This document shows, piece after piece, positions 25,948-35,724 of a stretch of 64,000 bases of DNA. Position 1 is the first letter of the stretch; each line of letters opens with the position of its first letter. The position numbers were made by a program, and so were the translations under genes. Source of the stretch: Flavobacterium weaverense (GTDB lineage: Bacteria; Bacteroidota; Bacteroidia; Flavobacteriales; Flavobacteriaceae); assembly GCF_003688495.1 (NCBI RefSeq), contig NZ_REFH01000014.1:1-64000 (forward strand), given 5' to 3'. Below the pieces are notes generated by a model, which was not told where the DNA came from, did no database searches, and saw only the letters and a list, made by a program, of their open reading frames with translations.

Positions 25948-26950
25948 CTTGATGTATAAGTTTTTTGATTTCTTCTGATTTTGAATTTGTTGAATCACCT
26001 TTTAAAAACAGTTTTTGGAAGGCTGCTCTGGTAGCAAAATCTAAAATTTTTTGTGGTTGTTCCTTTGTAGTAATCCCATAAATTAGTCCAGCCATAAAAC
26101 AATCTCCTGTACCTACTTTATCTATTGTTTTCATGGTGTACAAAGTTTTACTTTTGTAAAAATGATTTTCTTGATACAAAGTAGTGAAATATTTTACGCC
26201 CTGACCTTCGCTAAATCGAAAAGTATTGGCCACGGTATGACAATTGGGATATTGGTTAAGAATCGCTTTAGATGAAATTTCTCCTTGCTCTACTAATTGT
26301 GCGTCAGTAGCATTATCTGTTACTTGTGTGCAAATTCTAATACCTAACATTTTATCAGCTGCCCAAATATTACCCATAATGACGTTTGCATATTTTGCTA
26401 ATTTTGGCATAACAGCTATCGGTTCGCTACCATATTTCCACAGTTTTTCTCTAAAATTGAGATCTAAAGATATAGTAATTCCTTTGTTTGAAGCCACAAT
26501 TAAAGCTTCCTCGCATATTGAAGCAACTCTTGCATTTAATGCTGGTGATATTGCAGTGAAGTGAAACCAAGTAACATCTTTAAAAATTTCATCCCAATTT
26601 AATGAGGATGAAGTTAAATCTGAGAATGAGGAATAATTTCTATCGTAAATTACTCCAGCATTTTTAACATCGGCGCCTTGATTTAAATAGTAAGAACCAA
26701 TGCGCTCTCCCGATTTTACTATACTTGAAGTATCAATACCTTTCTCATTATAAAAGGAAATGATTTTATCACTTAGAAAATTGTCTGGCATAGCGGTGCA
26801 GTAACGAACTGGGATATCCCATTTGGCTAAAGCCATGGCAACATTACTTTCCGCACCACCTATATAGCTATTCAAGTCTTGCTCTTGTGGGAAATTTTCT
26901 CCCATACTATATCTCAATAGGATTTCTCCAAAACAAAGTACTTTTCCCAT
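25940..26950 (-). CDS. kdgK: 2-keto-3-deoxygluconate kinase
   Basis: This 336-residue PfkB-family sugar kinase phosphorylates 2-keto-3-deoxygluconate to KDPG. The N-terminal signature reads YIGGAESNVAMALAKWD, and the C-terminal signature with the catalytic Asp reads DKVGTGDCFMAGLIYGI. It overlaps the start of the aldolase gene that uses its product and lies 82 bases downstream of KduD, which makes its substrate. Cytoplasmic. Confidence 0.93.
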   Translation of the reverse strand: MGKVLCFGEILLRYSMGENFPQEQDLNSYIGGAESNVAMALAKWDIPVRYCTAMPDNFLSDKIISFYNEKGIDTSSIVKSGERIGSYYLNQGADVKNAGVIYDRNYSSFSDLTSSSLNWDEIFKDVTWFHFTAISPALNARVASICEEALIVASNKGITISLDLNFREKLWKYGSEPIAVMPKLAKYANVIMGNIWAADKMLGIRICTQVTDNATDAQLVEQGEISSKAILNQYPNCHTVANTFRFSEGQGVKYFTTLYQENHFYKSKTLYTMKTIDKVGTGDCFMAGLIYGITTKEQPQKILDFATRAAFQKLFLKGDSTNSKSEEIKKLIHQDE

Positions 26951-27032
26951 ATATTAATTCAGCTTTTTTTAAATGATTATTTCGCTTTGATTCAACTGCG
27001 ATTTTTTATTTCCTGATCGATGCGGTATAAAA

Positions 27033-27803
27033 TTATCTACCCATCCATCCACCGTCAACATTGATCAAACTTCCGTGAATATAATTAGATGCCTCTGAAC
27101 AAAGGAAAACTATCGGTCCTTTAAAATCTTCGGGTTGGCCCCAACGATTTGCAGGAATACGTTCTAATATTGAAGTGCTTCTCGCTTCGTCATCTCGCAA
27201 TGCTTGCGTATTGTCTGTTGCAATATATCCAGGAACAATAGCATTTACATTAACTCCTTTTGAAGCCCATTCGTTAGCAAATGCTTTTGTAAGTTGCGCA
27301 ACTGCACCTTTACTAGCTGCATATCCAGGAACGTTTATTCCACCTTGAAACGAAAGTAATGAAGCTGTAAATACAATTTTACCAGAGTTTCTTTTAATCA
27401 TTTCTTTACCTATTTCACGAGTTAAAATGAAAGGTGCGGTTTGATTTACTGCGATTGCTTCATCCCAATATTCATCAGGATGCTCTGCCGCGGGTTTACG
27501 TAATATAGTACCTGCATTATTTATTAAAATATCAATATTTGGATGATCTTCTTTCACTTTTTGGATAAATTCTGTAAGCGAATCACGTTTTGAAAAGTCA
27601 CATTGATAAGAATAAAATTTTCTACCCGTTGCTTCTATTTCTTTTTGTACTTCGCTACCTGATGGTTCTAGATTTGCTGAAACACCTATAATGTCAGCAC
27701 CAGCTTCTGCAAGAGCGATTGCCATTGCTTTACCTATACCTCTTTTACAACCGGTTACAAGAGCTAATTTTCCATTTAATTGAAACATATTGAGAGTATT
27801 CAT
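27033..27803 (-). CDS. kduD: KduD-type 2-dehydro-3-deoxy-D-gluconate 5-dehydrogenase (SDR)
   Basis: The 256-residue short-chain dehydrogenase has the TGCKRGIGKAMA nucleotide-binding motif, NNAG at the structural motif and YAASK with the catalytic Tyr and Lys. KduD reduces 3-deoxy-D-glycero-2,5-hexodiulosonate to 2-keto-3-deoxygluconate. The assignment rests on the GVSANLEPS and RIPANRWGQPEDF segments typical of KduD, and on kduI and kdgK as neighbours. Met1 and Met6 are both possible starts. Confidence 0.9.
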   Translation of the reverse strand: MNTLNMFQLNGKLALVTGCKRGIGKAMAIALAEAGADIIGVSANLEPSGSEVQKEIEATGRKFYSYQCDFSKRDSLTEFIQKVKEDHPNIDILINNAGTILRKPAAEHPDEYWDEAIAVNQTAPFILTREIGKEMIKRNSGKIVFTASLLSFQGGINVPGYAASKGAVAQLTKAFANEWASKGVNVNAIVPGYIATDNTQALRDDEARSTSILERIPANRWGQPEDFKGPIVFLCSEASNYIHGSLINVDGGWMGR

Positions 27804-27821
27804 TGTTGCGTATTTAATTGT

Positions 27822-28952
27822 TTATTTAACCGTTACTATTAACGGACTTTTTATTTCTTTTGAAAAGCGATTGATGTGGTCAAACCATTGTACAGAATTA
27901 GTTATAATTCCTGCTTTGTTCCAAGCACCTCCTACATAATAAATGATAGGCTCATTACTTTTCACCTCAGTTTTTGCTAAAATTTGTTCTTTGTCTATCA
28001 CTATACTGCTAACAGGAGTAGTTAGTACCACGGCAACACCAGTTATTCCATCTTCACCATGTTGAGGTTCCCAATATCCCATGATACCATCTTGCTCGTT
28101 CAAAGACATGATTCCTGCTTCTGGTCGTTTGATTATTCCTGCCACTACCGGTAGTGATTTACCGTTTTCATAGGTGTACACATTTTCTAATTTATAAAAT
28201 TGTGAACCAGCATCGATTGAGATTGTTTTAGTAGCTTTTACTTTTAATCCATCGACATCCCAAGTATCATAACCCAAGATAAAAGTAGAGCGTAAAGGTC
28301 CATTATCCATCATTTTCCAATGGTGATAGTTTCCAGAATATCGCACACTGTCTTTTACATACGGAGCCATATTACCTGCGCCAAGAGTGAAGCCAACATG
28401 ATAATAATCTAATCCGTCTCCGCTGTCTTTATGATAATCTTCCGACTTATAGCGCTTATTCAAGATCATTTTATCAGTTCTTTTAACCCAAATGTCTAAC
28501 CCAAATGCGTCACCTTTAGTTCCCTCAAGCGCTTTACCGTATGCGCGATATGCTAATTTATCGTTTTCCCAGGCGAAATCATCGAATCTCTCTGGTACAT
28601 AACGAGCAAATGTCTTTACAGCAAAAACTTGCGGTTTTCCTTTTTGAACTGATAACTTTAAGTTGGATTTTGCCTTAACATCTACTTGAACTAATAAATT
28701 TTGAATTGCTGGAAAACCTTTGTGTTCTAGTTGAAAAGGAACTTGCTTTTTTGTAACAGTATTAATTACAACAAAGTTTGTCGTGTCGATTTGTGGATAC
28801 TGAGATAAAATCGAATTCCAATTAATTGCTACAACTGCTTCTTTACGTTCTAAAACTGTATTATTCGCAATACTAATGTTAGCTTTATTCTGAGCTAAGA
28901 TTGCAAATGGTATTAGAAAGAAGGTTAGAAAAAAATTCTTTTGTATTTTCAT
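27822..28952 (-). CDS. DUF4861-family secreted protein
   Basis: The 376-residue protein has a signal peptide ending at ILAQ and matches my recollection of the DUF4861 family: VPFQLEHKG near residue 78, ARYVPERFDDFAWENDKLAYRAYG near 135, and GLDYYHVGFTLGAG near 182. The family is regularly found in uronate-degrading loci of Bacteroidota, but I know of no established reaction. It sits between kduI and kduD, 18 bases from kduD, so it is part of the uronate operon. Being periplasmic, it may act on unsaturated oligosaccharides before import. Confidence 0.8.
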   Translation of the reverse strand: MKIQKNFFLTFFLIPFAILAQNKANISIANNTVLERKEAVVAINWNSILSQYPQIDTTNFVVINTVTKKQVPFQLEHKGFPAIQNLLVQVDVKAKSNLKLSVQKGKPQVFAVKTFARYVPERFDDFAWENDKLAYRAYGKALEGTKGDAFGLDIWVKRTDKMILNKRYKSEDYHKDSGDGLDYYHVGFTLGAGNMAPYVKDSVRYSGNYHHWKMMDNGPLRSTFILGYDTWDVDGLKVKATKTISIDAGSQFYKLENVYTYENGKSLPVVAGIIKRPEAGIMSLNEQDGIMGYWEPQHGEDGITGVAVVLTTPVSSIVIDKEQILAKTEVKSNEPIIYYVGGAWNKAGIITNSVQWFDHINRFSKEIKSPLIVTVK

Positions 28953-29082
28953 ATCTTGTTATTTTTTTGAATATTAATACTCATTAGGATTACTTTCATT
29001 TCCGCTAATTTTTTGTTTTGGCGCTATCTTTTCAAGCTTTGCAAATAATGGAATACAGAATTGACAAAGAGTAAAGTAGAAT

Positions 29083-29925
29083 TTATTTTAGTTCTGTGAT
29101 ACTGCAGTGATCCATATCACCATAGTCTAAGTTTTCACCAGCCATTCCCCAAATAAAGCTATAGTTAGAAGTACCAGCTCCTGAATGTATAGACCAGTTT
29201 GGTGAAATCACAGCTTGCTCGTTTTGCATCCAAATATGTCTGGTTTCTTGTGGCTGACCCATAAAGTGACAAACACTTTGATTTTCTGGAACTTCAAAGT
29301 AAAAATAAGCTTCCATTCGTCTATCGTGTGTATGTGCTGGCATAGTATTCCAAACGCTTCCTGCCTTTAGTTCAGTCATTCCCATTTGCACTTGGCATGT
29401 TTGAACTACGCTATTCACAATTAGTTTGTTTATAATTCTATGATTTGCAGTTTCCATCGATCCTAGTTCAACTATCTCAGCGTCTGCTTTAGTTATTTTT
29501 TTAGAAGGGTAGGCGTGATGTGCTGGAGCAGAGTTCAAATAGAATTTAGCTGGATTATTTCCATCCACTGATTCAAAATGTACTTCTTTAATTCCTTTTC
29601 CTAAATACAAAGCTTCTTTATAGTCAATCTCATATTGCTCTCCATCTGCAGTGACAATTCCTTTAGCACCAACATTGATAATTCCAAGCTCTCTTCTTTC
29701 TAGGAAATAATTTGCTTTAATATTATCTGGATTTGGTATAGCCAATTTTTGTGTTGTTGGCATTGCACCACCCACAATATATCTATCGAAATGTGATAGC
29801 GTCAAGTTAACTTGATCAGCTATAAATAAGTTTTCAATTAAAAAATTAGATCGCAAAGTAGCCGTGTCCATTTGTTTTGCTTCATTCGGGCTTATTGTAT
29901 AACGACTTTCGAAATTTGAGTTCAT
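29083..29925 (-). CDS. kduI: 5-keto-4-deoxyuronate isomerase
   Basis: KduI converts 4-deoxy-L-threo-5-hexosulose uronate (the open form of a 4,5-unsaturated uronate) to the 2,5-diketo form. The 280-residue cupin-type protein has the metal motif PAHTHDRRMEAYFYFE, whose two His and one Glu bind zinc, and ends WGMAGENLDYGDMD as the family does. It opens the cytoplasmic uronate branch and lies directly downstream of the LacI-type regulator gene. Confidence 0.95.
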   Translation of the reverse strand: MNSNFESRYTISPNEAKQMDTATLRSNFLIENLFIADQVNLTLSHFDRYIVGGAMPTTQKLAIPNPDNIKANYFLERRELGIINVGAKGIVTADGEQYEIDYKEALYLGKGIKEVHFESVDGNNPAKFYLNSAPAHHAYPSKKITKADAEIVELGSMETANHRIINKLIVNSVVQTCQVQMGMTELKAGSVWNTMPAHTHDRRMEAYFYFEVPENQSVCHFMGQPQETRHIWMQNEQAVISPNWSIHSGAGTSNYSFIWGMAGENLDYGDMDHCSITELK

Positions 29926-30009
29926 TTTATTTATGTTTTATTCTTAATTAATTTATTTTTAATTTTTTGCTACACTTTAGATCGAAGCTATTTTCGCTTC
30001 ATATTAAAT

Positions 30010-31050
30010 TTAGGTAGACATTCTTCTTACTAATTGTACAGGTGTGGTAGTGATATCCGTTTCTACAGCTGTATCAATATTGTCTGCTTTTTCACGTAAT
30101 TTTTTCAATAGCTCTTCAACTACTTTGGTTCCAACCAAATTTGGAAACTGCTCAATCGTTGTAACTGAAGGTCTAACAATTTCTGTTCGAGAATCATTAG
30201 AATATCCTACAATTTTTAAATCTTCAGGAACAGCAATATTGTGTTCTCTAGCGTATTCTATAGCTGCAATTGCGCTTGTATCATTTGCTGTAAAAATGGC
30301 ATCTGGTTTATTATCTCCTTCAAACATTATTTCCATCGCTTTTCTAGCATTGTCGTGTGTAAGTTCTTGATGAAAAATAAGTTCTTCGTCAATTTCAATA
30401 TTATATTGTGCGCAAGCTTTTTTATAACCTGCTAAGCGATCGATGTACAAGTTAGAACTTATAGGTCCAGAAATATGTGCTACTTTCTTGCAACCTAATT
30501 CTAAAAGATGCTTTGTTGCTAGATAGCCTCCTCTAAAATCATCTCCTTTAATAATTGTTGCATTGTAAGGATGAGTAGGAACTCTATCATAAAATATTAA
30601 TGGAATATTATTGTTTACAAAAACATCAAAATGACTAAAATCTTCAGTTTGAAGCGTGCAGGCAACAATTAAAGCGTCAACGCGTGACGAGAACATTGTT
30701 GATGCAAGTTCTTTTTCAATAGCTAAGGAGTCGTTCGACTGACAAATAATTAAATTATATCCATGTTTGTACAATTCGTTTTGTATTGTAGTTATCGCTG
30801 CAGCATGAAAAAACATCGAAATTCTAGGTACCATCAAACCTATCGTATTCGTTTTGTTATTGCGTAGACTAGAAGCCATTATATTTCTTCGATAGCCTAG
30901 TTTTTCGGCCATATCGGTTACACGTTTTCTAGTTTCTGCTTTAACATAAGCACCATTGTTTAGTGCTCTAGATATTGTAGCGGGTGATAATTTTAAAGCC
31001 AATGCGATATCAAGTATGGTGTTGTCTTGATGTTTTTCCTTTTTTGACAT
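30010..31050 (-). CDS. LacI-family transcriptional regulator
   Basis: The 346-residue protein has an N-terminal helix-turn-helix (TILDIALALKLSPATISRALN), the hinge region with GYRRNIMASSLR, and a periplasmic-binding-protein-like sugar sensor (IGLMVPRISMFFHAA ... HISGPISSNLYIDRLAGY). It is the only regulator in the locus, with no hybrid two-component system or ECF sigma factor in sight. Two LacI-type palindromes sit in the susC promoters at 42046-42059 and 49217-49230 and are its probable targets. The effector may be a uronate intermediate, since the gene is next to kduI; this is inference. Confidence 0.93.
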   Translation of the reverse strand: MSKKEKHQDNTILDIALALKLSPATISRALNNGAYVKAETRKRVTDMAEKLGYRRNIMASSLRNNKTNTIGLMVPRISMFFHAAAITTIQNELYKHGYNLIICQSNDSLAIEKELASTMFSSRVDALIVACTLQTEDFSHFDVFVNNNIPLIFYDRVPTHPYNATIIKGDDFRGGYLATKHLLELGCKKVAHISGPISSNLYIDRLAGYKKACAQYNIEIDEELIFHQELTHDNARKAMEIMFEGDNKPDAIFTANDTSAIAAIEYAREHNIAVPEDLKIVGYSNDSRTEIVRPSVTTIEQFPNLVGTKVVEELLKKLREKADNIDTAVETDITTTPVQLVRRMST

Positions 31051-31166
31051 GATATTTTTGCAATTGATTAATTATTGATAGTATTTATTCTTTTTGCTAT
31101 GCGATTTTTATACTGCATAAAACTTGAATAGCGCTACCAAAATTAAGTGTTTTTAAACAAAATATT

Positions 31167-32648
31167 TTACTCCACTTTGAAACCATCTCCTGTTTCTCGC
31201 AGATAATTTTTTAACACCGGAGTTAATTTCTTAACCATCGGGTGATCAATTGAATATATATTATTCATTTCAAAAGGGTCTGCTTTTAAATCAAACAACA
31301 CAAGTTCATTTTTTCCTTTTTTCTTTACGTAAGCTAATTTATAATCCTCTGTACGAACACCTCTAAAACCAGTATTAATATCTACATTGTCACTTATTAT
31401 AGCTCCCATTATAAATTGCTCGGTAGGGGTTTTTCCTTTTCCGTTACGATAATAATCTGCATAACTTTTTCCATCAATATCCTTAGGTATCTGATTTTTA
31501 ATTCCCATCAAATCTAATAGAGTAGGATAGATGTCAGGAATACTTCCTAAGAATTTATTATCTGTTCGCGGCTGGATATGTCCTGTCCAATTTACAATAA
31601 AAGGAATTCGTAAAGACTCCTCATAAATATTATTTTTTGAAACTTCAGAATGTTTTCCTAAACAGTTTCCGTGATCAGCCATTATCAGTACGATTGTGTT
31701 TTCGTCTAATTTTTGATCTTTTAAACCTTGTAATATTCTCCCTATTTGTTCGTCAACCCCAGTAATATTTGCATAATAGTATTTAATATCATGTCTATAT
31801 TGATCACCACCTTTTGTTCCAGCGGCAGGAATGTTTTCATCTTTAATTAGATCTTCTAAAGGAATATCTTTGTACATATTATAATAATTCTCAGGAACTG
31901 TCTCATATTCAGAATGTGGTGGATTCATTGAAACCACTAATGAAAAAGGAGCATCTGCCTTGCGAACTTTTCCACTTTCATTTTTCATAAAAGCGATTGC
32001 TTTATCGGCTTCATGTATAGGTCCCCACTGATCAACATAATGAAAATCATCTCTTTTAGCATCAGTATCCCAATACATTGGTCTATTATGAACGTCATAA
32101 GTACCATATGAATACCAGTAATCAAAACCGTGACGTTTGTCAGGTGAAGTCCACTCATTCCATGCAACGGGTCCTATGTTATTAGATGTCGGGATAAAAG
32201 GCTCATAAGGTGAATCTAAATGCCATTTTCCAATGTAACCGTTAGAGTATCCATTCTGTTTTAAAATATCTGACCAAGTAACTGCATTTTTATCTAATTC
32301 GATTCCAAAAGGTGCTGATGATGAATTCACATTGCTATACACTTTGTTTTTTACTGGCCATTGACCCGTCATCAGCATCGCTCGAGCAGGTGAGCAAACA
32401 GGATAATTACTGACCATTTGCTCTATTACTAAACTCTCTTTAGCATATTTATCTAAGTGCGGAGTCATAACAGGCTCTTTACCTTCATATCCAGTGGCTT
32501 GTGCTCTCCACTGATCAACAAGTATTATCAAGAGGTTGGGTTGTTTTTTATCTGCTATCTTTTTCTGCGTTGTGCATGAAAAGTTAATTGAAGTGACAAA
32601 AACTAAAATGAATATTTTAAAATAAATAAACTGCTTTCTATTTTTCAT
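31167..32648 (-). CDS. Lipoprotein S1 sulfatase (CSPAR type)
   Basis: The 493-residue sulfatase has a lipobox (NFSC, Cys25) and so is likely membrane-anchored. The formylglycine motif C-S-P-A-R starts at Cys85. Its N-terminal metal region reads IILVDQWRAQ, with a single Asp then Gln where the other two sulfatases have Asp-Asp, so it belongs to a different S1 subfamily. Further segments: YIGKWHLDSP and LIMADHGNCLGKHS. It lies 12 bases downstream of the beta-helix gene in the same operon. The sulfate position removed is unknown. Confidence 0.9.
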   Translation of the reverse strand: MKNRKQFIYFKIFILVFVTSINFSCTTQKKIADKKQPNLLIILVDQWRAQATGYEGKEPVMTPHLDKYAKESLVIEQMVSNYPVCSPARAMLMTGQWPVKNKVYSNVNSSSAPFGIELDKNAVTWSDILKQNGYSNGYIGKWHLDSPYEPFIPTSNNIGPVAWNEWTSPDKRHGFDYWYSYGTYDVHNRPMYWDTDAKRDDFHYVDQWGPIHEADKAIAFMKNESGKVRKADAPFSLVVSMNPPHSEYETVPENYYNMYKDIPLEDLIKDENIPAAGTKGGDQYRHDIKYYYANITGVDEQIGRILQGLKDQKLDENTIVLIMADHGNCLGKHSEVSKNNIYEESLRIPFIVNWTGHIQPRTDNKFLGSIPDIYPTLLDLMGIKNQIPKDIDGKSYADYYRNGKGKTPTEQFIMGAIISDNVDINTGFRGVRTEDYKLAYVKKKGKNELVLFDLKADPFEMNNIYSIDHPMVKKLTPVLKNYLRETGDGFKVE

Positions 32649-32660
32649 AATCTTTACTTC

Positions 32661-34229
32661 TTACTTTAGATCTAAAAACCATTTAGGTAATTTCTTTAAT
32701 CGTAATTTTAATTGCGCTTCGTATAATGATTTTGGCTCGACAGTTTTATCTAACGATTCTCCTTGTCCTAATTGCTCTTGTATGAATGTAGTCCCTGCAC
32801 TTGTAAAACCTACTATAACAGGATTGGGAATCTTCCACCATTTAAATCTTCTAGAATCAGGCCAAAATTCAAAATCTTTCTCTGCTGCATTAGTTTGTTT
32901 GTAATTCCACATCACTAGACCTTGCATGTGGTTAGGCATGTTTTCTAAAGCTCCACCACCGCGACCATTCATTAATCCTCCCTCAACATTATCTAATAAT
33001 GTATTTCTAGGTTGGCTTGCATGCGACTCAAAACTAGTCGTTGCAGGATACGTGCTTTTCCATATTACAGTATTCATAGCACCGTGCGAAGAACCAAAAG
33101 AATGCCATTGCGAAGCTAAATCTGTGCAGTTTGCAATAAGCACATTTGTAGCACCATTCGAACAAATTGCCTCATGTCCAGCATTTCCATCAATGACACA
33201 ACTTATAACTGATACATTAGCACTTTGCGTAACAATTGCTGCAACACTGCAATCAGTAAATCGGCAATTTTTTAACCAAGAATTTGTACTGCGTGAGATG
33301 CGTAACATTGTAAAACCACTGTCATCTTTCCATGAGCGGTGGTGAACAAATTTATCTTGCCAGTTACCAACAAACGCTAAATCTTCTATTCCCACTTCTT
33401 CACTATTTGCAAACTTCAGTACTTCCCATTTATATTTTGGATCGATGTTGTAAGTGATAGGAGTAACGAGAGTAAGAGCATTATTTTCTACTTTTTGAAT
33501 TTGATGGTAAACTTTTACATCAATTCCTTTATTATAGAGATAGGTCCATTCTGGTTCAACTTTATAACTTTTTAATTCGGCTGCAGCCAATTCTTTACTG
33601 TTATCTAATAATTTTAATATTATCCAGTCACCAGCTTTTAAATTAGCAGTAGTGTTTACTGAAATTAATCTAGAACCAACAACAGCTGAAGTAGTTACTT
33701 CGCCAATTTTTTTATCGTTACCGCCGCTACCAAAAATAAAGATTGGTGGAACAGTCCACATTTTAGCGGGATCAGCAGGTGGAAGTGGATTTTTCATATA
33801 CAATTCTGTTCCATCTTTTCCAGAACCGCTACCTCTAAAAATAATTTTACTACTTTTTGAAATAATAGAATTAGTGGCATCATTGTCTTCATTTACTAAG
33901 AAACGTCCTTTAGGAAAAAATACTACTCCAGAACCGTTTTTATTAGCAGCATCTATCGTTTTCTGAATTGCTATTTTATCTGAAACATCATCATTAGGTA
34001 TTGCTCCATAATCAACCACATTAAAAATCTTATAAGTGTTTATTGAAGGAATATCTTGCTCACCATTATGATAACCCACATAAGAGAAATCGGGTAGGGT
34101 AGTCTTATCTTTTTTATATGCGTCGAATACTTTCGATTGCGTTTGTCCCGAAACCGATCCAACAATCAATAGTGACAAAATCAAGCTGATTTTCGTAATT
34201 TTATGTTTTATTAGATTAGTGGATTTCAT
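32661..34229 (-). CDS. Secreted right-handed beta-helix protein, pectate-lyase-like
   Basis: The 522-residue precursor has a signal peptide ending VGSVSGQ. Residues ~70-130 match the start of pectate-lyase-3-type beta-helices (VVDYGAIPNDDVSDKIAIQKTIDAA, then GVVFFPKGRFLV). Short beta-helix rungs follow (WLKNCRFTDCSVAAIVTQSANVSVISC). The fold is that of several polysaccharide lyases and of some glycoside hydrolases; I cannot assign a catalytic family. It lies between a GH29 fucosidase (23 bases upstream) and a sulfatase (12 bases downstream), so action on the same polymer is likely. I prefer the start at 34227-34229, six codons after the first ATG, because it gives the better signal peptide. 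Confidence 0.75.
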   Translation of the reverse strand: MKSTNLIKHKITKISLILSLLIVGSVSGQTQSKVFDAYKKDKTTLPDFSYVGYHNGEQDIPSINTYKIFNVVDYGAIPNDDVSDKIAIQKTIDAANKNGSGVVFFPKGRFLVNEDNDATNSIISKSSKIIFRGSGSGKDGTELYMKNPLPPADPAKMWTVPPIFIFGSGGNDKKIGEVTTSAVVGSRLISVNTTANLKAGDWIILKLLDNSKELAAAELKSYKVEPEWTYLYNKGIDVKVYHQIQKVENNALTLVTPITYNIDPKYKWEVLKFANSEEVGIEDLAFVGNWQDKFVHHRSWKDDSGFTMLRISRSTNSWLKNCRFTDCSVAAIVTQSANVSVISCVIDGNAGHEAICSNGATNVLIANCTDLASQWHSFGSSHGAMNTVIWKSTYPATTSFESHASQPRNTLLDNVEGGLMNGRGGGALENMPNHMQGLVMWNYKQTNAAEKDFEFWPDSRRFKWWKIPNPVIVGFTSAGTTFIQEQLGQGESLDKTVEPKSLYEAQLKLRLKKLPKWFLDLK

Positions 34230-34270
34230 AGTTTTTATTTTAGACAAGGCAACAAATTATATTTTAAATC

Positions 34271-35653
34271 TTATTTTAGTATTACTTTAAATACATAAAC
34301 AGGAATAGTATTAGTCATTATTTTCGGCATTTTTATCTGTAATGCATCATTAGACTGTTTCCAATCTAGTTTTGATTTTGAACCAAGTAAATGCACTGAC
34401 TTCACTTTGTACTTATCTTTAGTCATTGATTTTACATTGACAACAGCATCAGTCCAACTTCGAGCAATTACATATACTGCCTTGCCTTTTGAAGTAAAGT
34501 AAATGTCTGGTAAAATTGTTTTTGAAGTTGTATCAGAATCAGAATCGTGAACCATCGCTCCAGCTAATGTTTTAGATGATACTTGCTCAGCAGTCAAAGT
34601 CCATGGCTTAGTGTCATAAATTGCTTCACTATTTGTTTTCATCCATTTCCCTACTGAAGCTAATCTTTCTACCGCTTCTGGTGGAAAAGTTCCATCTCCT
34701 TTTGGTCCAATGTTTAACAATAAATTACCACCTTTACTTACAATTTCAACTAATTGTCTCACTAATAATTCAGGTGATTTCCATTCGTTATCGTGGCGAT
34801 TGAAAGCCCAACCTCTACTCATTGTTATACAAGCTTCCCAAGGTTTTGGATTTGCATCTTTAGAAATTTGCTGTTCAGAAACATAATAGTCGCCTAAACC
34901 ATTTCCGATACGATTGTTAACAATACAATCAGGTTGCAAGGTTTTGATCATTTGTAATAATTCCTCACTTTGAGCTTTAGTGATAAGCTCTGGAGTATCA
35001 AACCACAATACAGCAACTGGTCCGTATTGCGTTAATAATTCTCTAATTTGTGGTTTAACTTTTCGTTCAAAATATTTGGCGATATCTTTAATATCCTCAT
35101 TTGGGAAATCAGCTAAGTTGCTTCGTCCTCCTTTGGTAGGCCAATTAGTTGGAACATCTGGATCTTCCCAGTCACGACCTAAGGAGTAATAGAAACCTAA
35201 TTTCATTCCGTTTTTCTTACACGCTTCAGCTAACTCTTTTACCGGATCTCTTTTGAAAGGTGTTTTAGTAACGATGTTGTAATCGCTGCTGGGCGAGTTA
35301 TACATGGCAAAGCCGTCGTGGTGTTTAGTAGTCAGTACCATGTACTTCATACCGGCGTCTTTTGCCATAGTAACCCATTGTTCAGCATTAAATAGCATTG
35401 GATTAAAGTCACTAGCTAGAGTGCTATATTCTTTTATCGAAAGTTTCTCATAAATCATAAAATGCTCATTCCCTTTGTATCTATGTCCGTTCCAATCTCC
35501 CGCCGCCTGCGAGTATAAGCCCCAATGCAGAAACATTCCAAATTTTGAATCGCTCCACCATTCTAATGAATTTGATGGTTTTTCAATCTTTTTTTGGGCA
35601 ACTAGACTTAGAGTTACAAAAGAAAAAATTATAATAAGATGAAATCTTTTCAT
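34271..35653 (-). CDS. GH29 alpha-L-fucosidase (shorter paralogue)
   Basis: The 460-residue precursor has a signal peptide ending SLVAQ. The GH29 core begins with WWSDSKFGMFLHWGLYSQ and continues through LTTKHHDGFAMY and GFYYSLGRDWEDPD; the nucleophile is Asp219 in AVLWFDT. A short beta-sandwich tail follows. It releases terminal alpha-L-fucose by a retaining mechanism. It differs clearly from the other GH29 protein of this locus (58163-60097), which is a longer lipoprotein, so the two may act on differently linked or sulfated fucose. It lies between GH88 and the beta-helix gene. Confidence 0.93.
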   Translation of the reverse strand: MKRFHLIIIFSFVTLSLVAQKKIEKPSNSLEWWSDSKFGMFLHWGLYSQAAGDWNGHRYKGNEHFMIYEKLSIKEYSTLASDFNPMLFNAEQWVTMAKDAGMKYMVLTTKHHDGFAMYNSPSSDYNIVTKTPFKRDPVKELAEACKKNGMKLGFYYSLGRDWEDPDVPTNWPTKGGRSNLADFPNEDIKDIAKYFERKVKPQIRELLTQYGPVAVLWFDTPELITKAQSEELLQMIKTLQPDCIVNNRIGNGLGDYYVSEQQISKDANPKPWEACITMSRGWAFNRHDNEWKSPELLVRQLVEIVSKGGNLLLNIGPKGDGTFPPEAVERLASVGKWMKTNSEAIYDTKPWTLTAEQVSSKTLAGAMVHDSDSDTTSKTILPDIYFTSKGKAVYVIARSWTDAVVNVKSMTKDKYKVKSVHLLGSKSKLDWKQSNDALQIKMPKIMTNTIPVYVFKVILK

Positions 35654-35724
35654 TATTTATTTGATAAAAATAGTAATTGGAAATTTTAAAATTAAAGTGT
35701 TAACTCTCCTAAATACTTAAGCGT

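Noticed and set aside
31129..31136. TAGCGCTA palindrome upstream of the LacI-family gene as a self-operator
   Set aside because: Only eight bases are symmetric and it does not resemble the susC operators; chance cannot be excluded.
32926..33345. A 139-residue plus-strand frame
   Set aside because: It is the shadow of the beta-helix gene; it lacks a start signal and family features.
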